This document shows positions 24,840 through 36,800 of a DNA stretch of 64,000 bases, one piece after another. Position 1 is the first letter of the stretch. Each line of letters starts with the position of its first letter. The position numbers were made by a program, and so were the translations under genes. The notes beneath the pieces were generated by a model, which was given only the letters and a program-made list of their open reading frames with translations, did not search any database and was not told the origin of the DNA. This stretch comes from Channa striata (lineage: Eukaryota; Chordata; Actinopteri; Anabantiformes; Channidae), in contig CM065173.1 in NCBI GenBank assembly GCA_033026295.1, positions 13,950,517-14,014,516 of the forward strand. Direction: 5' to 3'.

Positions 24840-27800
24840 CTGAATGCTGCCGTCTGTGTGGCGTGGAGTGGATGTGTGAATGTGTTGCTGGATGTGTATT
24901 AGTTGTGTGACCCTATTATGTCCTTGTACAAGCTGTCTACATGACTTGTATGTGCATTTTGTCGCATCTTTGTTGGTATGTGTGCTTTATTTGTGTCCTA
25001 CACTTGTCCCGTTCACTGTGATTCCTGTACCCCACAGCAGGGCTGAACCTATTTACAGTGTCATCCACAAACCTGGGGACAGCAAGGTGCCCCAGGCCCT
25101 CTACAGAGGCTTCTGTTCTTCCCCTGCTCCCTTGTGCCAAGGTCCTCTCCCCTTCTCTAGCAGGTACTAACCTAGTCCATCATGCCTTGCTCAGCTAACC
25201 CTCCTATCTATAGCTCAGCATCGGATCTGGCATCAGGCAGGAGTAGGGCTACAAGGAGTTCATTCGTCTCACAAGTAGTATGTTGTGCCAGATTTGTGCA
25301 CAAATTACACAAGAAAAAATAATGAGGGAGGGGGCTGGTGGGATGATAATTTGCTGGCACTTTAAGTAACATGACAGTATTCAACTCATGCAGCTACAAT
25401 TTAGTCTTTCATGACTCCATACAAAATGTTGAAAACCTAATCATTTCAACAACAGTAAACACTTTGCCCTTTGCTTTTAATGCTTTCCTTTCTACTCCAG
25501 TCCTTATTTCTCCATCAGTTTTCAACTAATCTGCTCACATCTTTTAATTTCAAACAATACTGCCCTGTTTGTTGCACTTTAAAATGGAGTCCTACCTGCT
25601 TCTCACAAACACATCGCCACAGGAGTGCAGCCAAAAGGGCTTCACGCTCCCACAAGCTGCTCAGTTCCATCTGTCAGGAGGCATCGATAAAACTAAGCCT
25701 CTATCTCAGGCCAAGCTACTTTCACTGGTGGTTACTGCTAAAGACAATAATATACATGATATTTATGGCAATGCTTGTTTTTTTCCCCAGTGTTTGGCAT
25801 TACCAAATGTGCAAAGGCCTCCTGTTTGTTGATTTTTTTCCCTTTATTTATTTTACTTTATTCCAATATATTCATAGACGTGTCCATTGTGCTTCACTTC
25901 ATGGATGAATGCCGTGATGGTTCTGTGTGTGTGTGAGCCACTACTTTTACATAACGTGCCTGTGTTAAATGTTGCCTGTTTGTGTAACATATATGCCATA
26001 CAATTATACCACTATGTGTTTTGCTGTGTGGTTAAACAGATAAAGGGACAGATTTTGGTATGTCATTCGGCAACTAAATGCAGCATGTGGTGTTTAAAGG
26101 AAAGGACAGTGCAGGAGGATGGGAAGCGCCACCCAATACAAACATTCCACTTTGCAGCTCTGGAATGTGTTGCCTGCTGCTCTGTGTACAGTATGTAAAT
26201 GTGAACACCAAACTTGCTGTTACCATAAATGTAATGGGAAGTAAGAGTGTGATCTGGCCGGCAGACCAGTAGGAGCAGACAGTCCTGCAGCTGTCATGAT
26301 TCATCTGCATGCTGGGAAAACCAGGCCATGCACTCAGGTCTTGCCCCTCTCATTACCCGTGCTGCCAGCACCAATCACACAAACGTTTCTACACTGGGAC
26401 GTTTGCTTACAATGTGCTGACATATAAGAGCTTGCATGAAGAAGACACACACACTTTAAGTACAATGCACTATTATGACATAAAGGCATTGCGGGGAATA
26501 CACCAGACAACTCGTAAATCAGCAGTACAAATGAGAATGACCTATATACTGTGACCGTGCGTGCACCTGTTTGCCCCCTAGTGGGTTTGTGTGTCATGTC
26601 TGCTGTATTTTCAGAGAGAATGACATTGTCTCGGCAGACATCATGGCCAACATCAGACTTGATCCCAATCACAGCAGATGAGCATCCAGCTCAATCGGTC
26701 TGACAGACAGACAGAAGACACCACCCTCCAGCCTGAGCAGCTTCCCTATTGGTTCTGACCAGGAGGGGTTATTTTAGATAGATGCTATAGTAAGCTCAGG
26801 CTTTGGCACAGAAGTGGAGCGGGCTAGTTGTGAGGAATGAGTCAGATTTCGTATTGTCCCTCTGCATATCCCTCTCAAGTGGCGTCATCACAGACAGACC
26901 CCTGTCCCCCTCTGTCCCCTGACAGTACCTCATTTCTGGAGAGATGTTATCACACTGCATAGCTCCCTTGTATCCTTCCTTTGTTTTGTTTTGTTACTTT
27001 TTTAAATTAAATTAAACTATCTATGTTTTAATATGCATGTTTTATGTAAACATATAATTCCGTGCAGTGGTGATGGTGGGCATAATCACTAAAATAGCAA
27101 CTTGTCTCTGTTAGTCTTATGAAAGCAGCCAAAGTAAAATGCTTCTACTTCTGCTGCTTTGTTCAGTCTCAGCTTGTGTAAACACAAAAGCCCATGGACT
27201 GTAGCAGCAGGTGAGCTAATCAGTAACATTTCTGTATCAGTTTGACATACACAAACCCAAATCTTTACACTGGTAAGGCAAAAAAAAAAAAATCAGTCAT
27301 CAATAATTAGGAATGCTTTGCCCTTTGTTAGCATTTCTGAAAGCTGCAAAACCATTAAGGAGAGTTTAAAATGAAAGTAATGACAGGATATTCAGCTTAG
27401 TACTGCTCTTAGGTATTAATCATTCACCACTTCAGTTTTATTCTTAGACACAGTCAGAATGAAACGTCTTAAACTGTCTATCATCCGAGTGGTAATTATA
27501 TTTTTCCTGTGTCAAATTGGAGCAAAATGAGTAAGAGGCGGCCAACGACAAACTGTGTTGCTGAAAAGTAAGCAGTGAACAGCAAAGTGAGATAAAGCAG
27601 CATTTAAATTTTATCTGTACACGCCCATACATAAGCTGATGGGATCCATTCAGGGAAAAGGAGAGATAAAGTGCCGTGAGAGGTAGTGTTTGTCTGTGGA
27701 AAATGGCATCCATTTGCAGTGTTCACCGTTAATCAGCCGAGCACAGCCAATTATTGGGTTCAGTCCAGGACAGCATGACCCGCTGAACCCAGCAGTCCAG

Positions 27801-30800
27801 ATCCATTCACAGCTTCGGGATTGAGCTTGCACTGCAGCAGACAGGGAAAATATAGAGGTGGGAGGGGGTCGGTGGTAAAGTCGGAAAAAGCGTCACAGGG
27901 GAAATGGCAGAGCAGATTGAAAGGGTTAATACCGCTGTATAATTGTTTACATTCCTGGCATGGATGGAAAGTCGGGGGGTTGGGGGAGACAGGTCTTGTG
28001 ATAGGGAGGGGGGGGGGACTTGATCCCTGTATTTAAAAAGGGTGGAATTCACTCCCATTTTCCTGGCAACTTCCAGTAGCCTGGTTATTCACAGGGAGAA
28101 CGGAGAAGCTGTGAACCAACTGTACGACTACAGAATCGATGGCCTCAACTGCCCCAGTATTCCACACTAGTGTGCATGTGAGCATGCCTGCAGCTAGCTC
28201 CTCTGTGTGTAGCCAAGTCACAGACTATCGGACATCCAATCCAATGCCTGAAAGTCAGGAAAGTCAGTTTGTGACCTCCTCAGCTTGTTTACACTAGCAA
28301 ATTAGCAAGGAGCTTCTGGGAATATGTCTGCGTTGGCTCCTGGTCCGGCTGACAGACAGGAATGTTGGGGTGTCAAAGCAACATCAGAGCAGAGACGAGA
28401 GAACAGCACCATGAGAAAGGGGAGCAAACGTGGGTAGCCTTTCAGTCTGACATGTTCGAGTAAAGAGGCTCTAGGTGTTATTCAGTAACAGCGAGGGGTG
28501 ACTTTAGCCTTATGCTCCAGAACAGAATGAAGATGATGTTTTCGGGAGGTCTAGGGTTAAGTGTTGAGTCTTGACTTGCTGGTGATTATGGGGAGAGAGC
28601 GTTTGTGACAACTCAAAGAGGAGCTGTTTCCCATCACAGCACACAAGGACAAAATAGGGCCTGAACACAGGAGTTTCTAAAATTGTAGCCCCTCTCACAG
28701 CGGAATGCCAGATAGGAAGAGGGGTCGAGAAGTAACATCGAGCTGAGCGATGTGCCATAGCCACCATGTTCACAGTCAATATCTCATCTTCCATGTCGCT
28801 GGTGAGGAGGCTGCCTGAACACACAGTTAGGAAATGCTCTTTCAAAGGCAAGCATTGGATCGAGATCCTAAGGTAACCATGGAAATCTGTGTGTCATGTT
28901 GAGCTAGGATGAAAAGCTGGAGATGCAAAATGGGGATATTTTAAGCTTGTCAAGTCAGTCGTTTTAGATCATATTAAGACAAATGATGTTACACAGATGT
29001 TTTTATTTGATACTAAGAAAACGATGGGGTTAATGTTCCAAGCGTTTCAGTGTAGTCGTAATGAATCTGTCTCCAATTTTCTTTTTTACAAATACTAACT
29101 GTAAGGAATCTTGCAGAAGCAGACTCACTATGTTGGCCGTTAGCTATCTTATTTTGTGGTATCAAAAAATTAGAGTCCAGTTAGTCTATAGCAATCTTGT
29201 TAAACCGAAGACTTTTTGTAGGCACAGTTTTACCATCTTGGACTTAATCTTCATCTCTTTTAAGTAATCAACATTTTTTCCAGTCAGTAATGTGTATGAT
29301 TCCGAAGTCTGGAATGCTGCCTCAGCTGCCATCAATAGGAAAATGGTCTAACAGCAAGTTACAGGCAACCATTAGGGATTGAGTAGTGATTGTTCCTGTA
29401 GACCGCAGGCTAAGTTCTGCGATAGAAGACCTCTAATAGGAAACATGCAGCGTTTTTTTGTTAAAAAGGGAAACTGTGGGTGTGTGTGGTGTCTATGCAT
29501 GTGCATTCCCGTCTATGTCTGCATTTGTATGAAAAGCAATTCTGTGTGTGTGAGTGAGAGAGAGAGAGAGCCCAACGTAGGGCTCTGCGTGTGTGTGTGT
29601 GTGTGCTTGCAGTGTGTGTTGTCAGAGTGTATTTGCTGGACTTTAGCAGTGGTTTGGCCTCGCTTGCATCTTAAAACTGAGGCAATCTCAGTAGCCTGTT
29701 GGAGGATGAGTCACAGTGGCTAAAGCTTCAGAAGCTCTGTCGAGCAGGAAGTGGCCCGTTGTGTCTGTGCACATTGATATGAGTGGGTGTTGCAGTGTGT
29801 ACATGTGTGCATATTTCCATGAGATTGCCATGCATAAACAGAAAGCACTACAGCCAATAGATAACACGCGCTTGGATATGGATGTGTTGATGTTTGTGTT
29901 ATTGCTCTCATAGTAATAAGCGAACAGTGTCATCAGCGTAATCCCAATTATTTTTATTGACAATGTGATTAGTGGATGCTTATTATGTGGTTAACTGGTG
30001 AATGCTGTCAAGACGATTAATCATTTTAAAGTTCTATTTTATAGCACTAAAGAAGATTTGTAGGGCTTCTGTTGACACTGAATGCACTTATTTAGGACCA
30101 TCCACAGTGCAAACCAGTAGCAGAAGACTGTTGCCTCCATTTACGTTGTTTCTACTTCACTTTTGGTCATATCTCTTCGTCTGGCTATCTCTTCTGTGCT
30201 CTCTGTCCTGCCCTTCACCCTGACGCTCTTACTCTGTTTGGCAGGGAGCCAAGGAAGGTGTTGCTGCACAAGGGCTCCACAGGCCTGGGCTTCAACATAG
30301 TTGGTGGGGAAGATGGAGAAGGCATCTTTGTCTCCTTCATTCTGGCGGGAGGGCCCGCCGACCTCAGTGGCGAGCTGAGGAGGGGTGACCGGATCCTCTC
30401 GGTCAGTATCTCAACTTCAGGCTTTCTATTTAGTCACAGCAACAAATTTTAAACATCGGTTTTCAGGCAACTCCCGACCTCAAAGTAACGGTGACCGTAA
30501 AAAGTGGGCTGCTGTTTGGTTGGTCATAAAACATCTACCTCAGTGAAATGTCCTTGAGTAACACATCAAATCCATAGCAACTCAGAGGGAGACTAGCTCT
30601 GCCTTGTCCGACAAGAGAATTTTATGAATCGATTAAAAACATCAAAAAATGTAATATGTAAATGTCTTGACTTGTTTTCCATTACTCTTGACCTTTTCAG
30701 AACCCAGTGTTGCTCTAAATATAGACCGGTTTTATTTTAATGCCTCATGTAGTCTTAAAATACACCGTCACACAAAAATTCATTCAACTTCCGGGTGAAG

Positions 30801-33800
30801 AAATGTGTTTATTGCAACACAATGAATTGTTAACTGCTGAAACTATACTTATATTTTTAAAAGGTTCTTCGAAATTAGCGGTCTCATCGCACAGCACAAT
30901 GTGTGCACTTAAAATCTCAGTGCTTATTTATAATCTAGGTATAATTAATGTTACGTATACACATGATCAGACATTATCACTACTGTATGAACTAAAACAA
31001 TCCAGCCCAGGGGGCCGGCTTTGCTCCATCCAGCTAGACTTGTTTCCTGTACAATTCTCAAGAGTTAGACAAGTGACACACCTTTGGGATGTAATCTCAG
31101 TTGTTTCTGTCTGTCTGGTTTGTTGCAGGTGAATGGAGTGAACCTAAGGAATGCCACACATGAGCAGGCAGCAGCAGCACTGAAGAGAGCTGGACAGACT
31201 GTCACTATCATTGCTCAATACAGGCCCGAAGGTAAGACAAAAGACCCATTTGTACTCTATGATAGTGAGCCGCGATGGACTGTGAACTCACAGTTTTAAT
31301 GGGCCATCTTCAAAGAGTTATCAAACACATTTTAACCAACTGTGATATTTACAAAGTATTCTTGAGCCACATTAGACTGTTACTATGTGTGTTGATTTTT
31401 TTTTTTATTCAAGGCTGGCCCCTACAGTTTGTTTCCCTTAAGGCTGGTTTGTTTTAAGTTTAGGGTTTCTTATTTGAATACAATGTTTTAGAATATGAGC
31501 ATCTATCAGACTTACAATTCAATTACTAACACTACTGGCCACTGAGAACCTGGGGTTTTAAGAGGAACTTTGGGTCTACAGTTTTCTACTTTGCCTGATC
31601 CAGATTCAAGTAGCATACTTAACATGGATGCTACTTTATTTATGCCATAGTGAAATGTTTAGGTAATGCGTAGGATACACATGTACCCATTCTGAATCTG
31701 AACAAAAAATGCAAATGCAGTGTGCTCTGTAGCAAATAAAGAGTGATTGTGGACACAGTCATAGTTTCCCATAAGGAAAACATATTTTGCAATGATGAGG
31801 AGAAGGCAGTAATAACATCATAATGTGGTAAGTGGATACACAGACTTCATATACACCCAAATCTTCTTTCGAGCTGCAGAGTCTAACACATTTTTTTTAT
31901 TTACCTAAAACAGGTAGGGACTACAGTAATACCACTTAAGACTGTTTACTTAAGTTGAAGAATTAAGTACATGCTCTAAAGTTCACTTTACATGTAAAAG
32001 TGCAAATATTCCATTAAAAAATGTCTCTACTCTCTACCAGTCAGACTAAGTTACTGAAAAAAATTATCTGTATAACTAACGTTTGGACTTCATGCTGTTG
32101 ATAATATGAATGTACTTGCCAAAAATCCAAATTTGTTCAGCAAATGCCTGATAAATAAGGTTTCTACAGAAATCTAAAATGTTCAGGCCTGTTAAGTTAA
32201 ATAAATGTACAGATAAAATTAGGAAAATGAACGATAACATCCTTATTTACACAAACATGTTTTTTTAAATCATCCAATGTTTACATTGATTTACTTTCAC
32301 CTATTCAGAAATTAGCAGCTAGTAAAGGTGGTGTAGATTTATTCACTTTACGTTGATTACTTTGCATTAAGTCTGAATCTCTAAAGTAACTGCTCAAGAA
32401 CAAGAACTTCCAAATGCACCTAAGTACAGTACATTAGTAAATGTTGTGTAGATCTATGCTGATATTTTGATAATTCTTAGAGTGTTTCGGTTTGGTTCTG
32501 ATTCTCATTTTGAAAGATCAAAGCCAGTAATATGGCGTAAATGTTATTAACACCAGACACAGTAAAACTTAATTATATTTAAGTAGGATAGTCTGAAAAA
32601 TACTCGGTTGGAAATACTTCTCCTTCTGCCTGCCATGTGTGAACTATAGTTCAGACCCCTATGGATAGGAGACTTGGAACAACAAAGGGCCAAAAACCAG
32701 ACCCGGTCTTTCAGTCCACTCTGTCTAAATGTTTGAGCTACTGAGAATGGTGTTGAGAAGAAGGATGCTGTAGGGGAAAAGCAGAGTTCCATCAGCTGCA
32801 GCTCTGTCCAGGCGTCCAGTTTGTAGCTATGGAGACATTTATGACTGACCAACAGAAAGTGATTCACGCCGGTTTGGACTTCACTTTGTGTTCACACGCT
32901 CAAACAACAGCAGTTGGCTGCATTGTTAAAATGGAGTTATCTCAAAGTGAGTAATGCCACTGTTAGTCAGAAAAGAGTAAACTGTAATTTTAGAACTATT
33001 TTCAGCAGTAGAATAAAACCCTTTTGGTGTCAGTTCTGGTCCTCAGTGACCGCTGTTCTGCTTGTTTTCCAACTCTCCCCACATTACCCACAACTGATTA
33101 CGTGGATCAGGTGTGTTCAGTCAATCAGAAGCCGGAACATTTCATCATCTTCCACCTTCCGACTGACTGAACACTAGCAGATCCGGGGAGTTGGAGGACC
33201 AGGACTGAACCGCTGCTCCGGTGAGTATTTTCAGCACCAGGACAGACACAGTGTCCACGATCTTAGTAGTTCTTGGACAACATGGAGGCTTACGGCTCAG
33301 GTGCCAGGTTCTGTTAGCAGGATCGGCACGTTGTTGCTTTGGTCTTTTCCTGGTACTCGTACACCATCCGAAGAATCCGGCTTATCCACCGCCTCTTCCT
33401 CCGACGCCGCATGGAAGCGTCACATGTACCTGGTGTGGGTGTGACGAGCCGAGGCTGCAAACCGGGGCAGCGCTGCTCATTGGCTGGATGCGGGACGGAT
33501 TCGGGCTCAGGGGCGGGTCCTGTGTGAGCGGACTGACGCGCGGGGCCGACTGCGAGGCGCGCAAACGAGCCGCTGTTGTCCTTCCCTGTTCACAGCCCGA
33601 ACAGCCGCGGTCCGTGGACGCAAACCGGGACGAGAATCCTGATCCGGGCCACACGAGCCGCGCGTCCCCGTCCCCCCCCGAGCCCGGAGCAAAGCGTGAG
33701 AAGCGGTGAAAGTGAAGGTGCAGGAGGAAGAAGTTCCAACTTTTCTTCTCCGTTTGAATGTCGGCCGGCCTGCGCGGATGGGGGATGGGCTCAGAGGGAA

Positions 33801-36800
33801 CCGCAGCACTGCACAAGCCGCGTGAAGTCTCCGGTGGCTGGATAAAGGAACGAGCGGCTGCCGCAGCCAAGTAACGGCCGAACTTTCCTGGGATTGAGGT
33901 GAGACGAGGAACGAAAGTCGCGGAAAACCTGAACCACTAAAACCGGAACAAGGTGTGCGAACTGCATTGTAGAACGCGTCTGCGTTGAGCCTGTTGAGGT
34001 GTGGGCTTCATTGTGTGACCTGGACTAGTTTTGAACAGTGTTTTAAAAGTGGAAACACAGAGACTTTAACCAGGTTGAGTTAGTAGGTTACCACGGCGGA
34101 CACGTGACCGCCTCGCCCTCACGGTGGATAAATCCAACGTTTGTCACGGTGGATCGTGGGTCACCGTGTTTGACTGCGGGCCTGTGTTCGGCGGCTCCCC
34201 ATCGCCGACCCGACCACAGTCCCCGTGAAGAAGAAGCCTTTGCTGTACTTTAAAAGCCCCAGGATTCACCGTGGCTGTGCTGCTCCTGTTATGTAACCTA
34301 AAGCTTTAGGGAGGTGGGGACACAGGTGTGGTTAAACAGGTGTGTGTCAGCGTGGCTTTAACTGTGATCTCACTGGTGAACTGCTCCACCTCTGTACATT
34401 ACATCTGTATGTCTCACTCACACAGCACTGACCACAAGTCGGGCTGACTAAAGCACAATCAGTGTTTGTAAGTTTTTTTCATATTTAGGAGCATAAACAA
34501 AATGGCACCACTCTGCCTTATGGATCATCAAATCTTACCTGGGCCTCACAGCTACATGGGAGCACACGTTTCCCTGTTTGTAGCAGGTCTTCAGTAATGC
34601 TATAACACCAACAGGAAGGGTAGCGTGAGCTTTAGATCAAGGCTGAGTTCTGAGGTTGGACTATGACAGGAATGTGGAGGGGTATAAGTTGTAGCATGCT
34701 CCCTCCCCGTAGTCCTTACTCGTTTAATATAACACAAGCCTTAAATGTCCAGTAAGTCAGCAAGGTCACCGAAACTGATTTGGATTATTAAACTGGCATA
34801 AAGCTAAGTGAAATAAAGACTTGGATTCTAGGTGTTCCTTCTATTCCTTATACTCTGATAATGCTTCATTCTTGACTGTGCGTTCATGTCGCCTCGCATG
34901 CCAGGCCGCTCAGGCAACAGTTGTTGACGGGAACTTTGTTCTTCAAACCAAATCCTGCTTTCAGCTCCGTGCTCCCCTCTGTAACCCAGTGAAGGGCACT
35001 TATCTGTTTGTGTACAATGCTTAACCACTCTGAACACACGAGTTGAGTGCTGGCAAATGATTGACTTCCTGCATCCCCACTGGTGACCTGACCACTGGTG
35101 CCACTAATTCTGCTGGCATCTTTAAGAAGTGTGTGACATGGCATTTGTTTGAGTTTGAAGCAGGGGGAACCCCCAGTGAGCTGTATGAGAACGGTCAGTC
35201 GGGGGGGGGGGGGGTGGGGTTGCAGGGGCTGCTAGTTTAATGCTAGTTTAAACTGGGCAAACTGCCTGGAGAGTTTTCTCTGGGGCTGGGGGCCTGGGCG
35301 TCCAGCTGTCCACAGTCCTCTGATGGAAGGCCAGAACTGACGACTACAAGAAAGAGCCCACAGGCTGGAGCAGGACCACCCCACTCCCACCCCCCCGCCT
35401 CTGTTTGCTGGTGCATCACCAAGTCTAAAACTAACATTCAGCTCGAAAGAAACAAATTGAGGAAGGTATCCACACGCTGCCTTGCCCCACTATCAAGGAA
35501 TGTAATTACAGCAGCATTTGTGCATGTAGGAAGTCTGTGGGGGAAATGTTAGGCTGCACCAGTGTGCATTGCATTAGCTGGTAGAAATATTTCACCTAGG
35601 CTCTAAGTGCTTGTTCTGCAGTATATTATTGGGGAGGTGGTCCGTGTGTTCACGAGCCCGACAATCCCTAAGAAGATAACACGCTCTCACATTACAAGTA
35701 CATGCCTGCTGTGTTGCATAACTGGATCAAAAGAGAAGCTGCTGCCCCCCAAAATAAAAAAGCAGTACGACTAATGAGGACAAGCGGTGGGAGTGAGAGA
35801 TACAGAATAGTTCCTGTTTCTATTAGCTGTCTTTTTCTCCCGTGGGTCACACCTAAAAATATAGACTGGCTCTTGTGTGATAAAAGTTTTAAGGAACAGA
35901 GTTTTGCTGTTGGTAATTTTGCAGCATTGTAGAGGTGTGCTGTAAGAATTTCTATGAATAATTGATTGTGCATCGATCGCTGTAAAGACTGACATGCCAC
36001 ATGACTCCTTTTTAACTAGGTGTATGTGGTGATGTCCTCTTACTAAAACCAGTAGCACTTGCTGTAGGTGTTTTCAAATAACTGGTAGCCTAGGCCGTTT
36101 TGACTTTATGTATATATCAATTTTCTACAGGCTTTTGTTTGATCCCAAAACAGTATTTGATTGTCCCCCATCCAAATGTCCTGTTTTCAGTAGAAAGGGA
36201 AGTTGTGCAGAATTACATTATGAGTTTTGCTTGGTCTGGATATTTACTATATTTCTCATACTCCACATCAACTTAACATTTTTAAATTATCTTTTTTTTG
36301 TAATAATTTTGTGCCATTTATGTCTTTTAGATAGCTGAGACTAGGTATGCGATGGTAACCCATGTAAACCAGGGCATTTCCTTTCCTGGTCAGCACCTTA
36401 TCCTCAGGCCAAAGAGAAATCATATTGTGGAGGCCTTTAATTATTAATAGTTTAGGGATTATTAACGTTGTCAGCATTCAGTTAAGGTAATTGCTTTAAT
36501 TCAGATCTCTGCTTGTGGTTGGTCTGAGGACAAAATGCAACTGTGTTGTTTGATTTGGATCTCATCACTGTCCATGCGAACTTGTGAAATATTCCAATCA
36601 CAATTGCTACGTGCTCTTGATGTTGATACAGAATTTAGTTACAGCTTTATTGTAATCTAGTCCATTTATTCACCAGTACCAGAGTCACACGGCGAGTAGA
36701 GTCCCCTTCCTTTTCTGTGAAACAGGTCTATGCACTTCTTTACCTGTGTTATATTGTCTACTCTAAAACAAAGTACAGAGGCAGATTGGCTTCCTACTTA

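Larger units (their letters stand above)
24237..30244 (+). other. dlg3 6-kb intron before PDZ3, with cassette exon
   Basis: Apart from the candidate cassette at 25041-25163, I see only a (TG)n tract at 24797-24838, a T/G-rich and GA repeat region at 29480-29605, and a possible terminal exon at 26613 discussed in the findings. No unrelated gene is recognised in it. Confidence 0.6.

Noticed and set aside
25471..25908. 145-codon + strand frame in a dlg3 intron
   Set aside because: AT-rich, with no motif, no dlg3-compatible splice phase and an overlapping open frame of equal quality.
33382..33870. 162-codon minus-strand frame in the CpG island
   Set aside because: Long frames are expected in GC-rich DNA; the composition is Arg/Pro/Ser-rich with no domain and overlaps other open frames on both strands.
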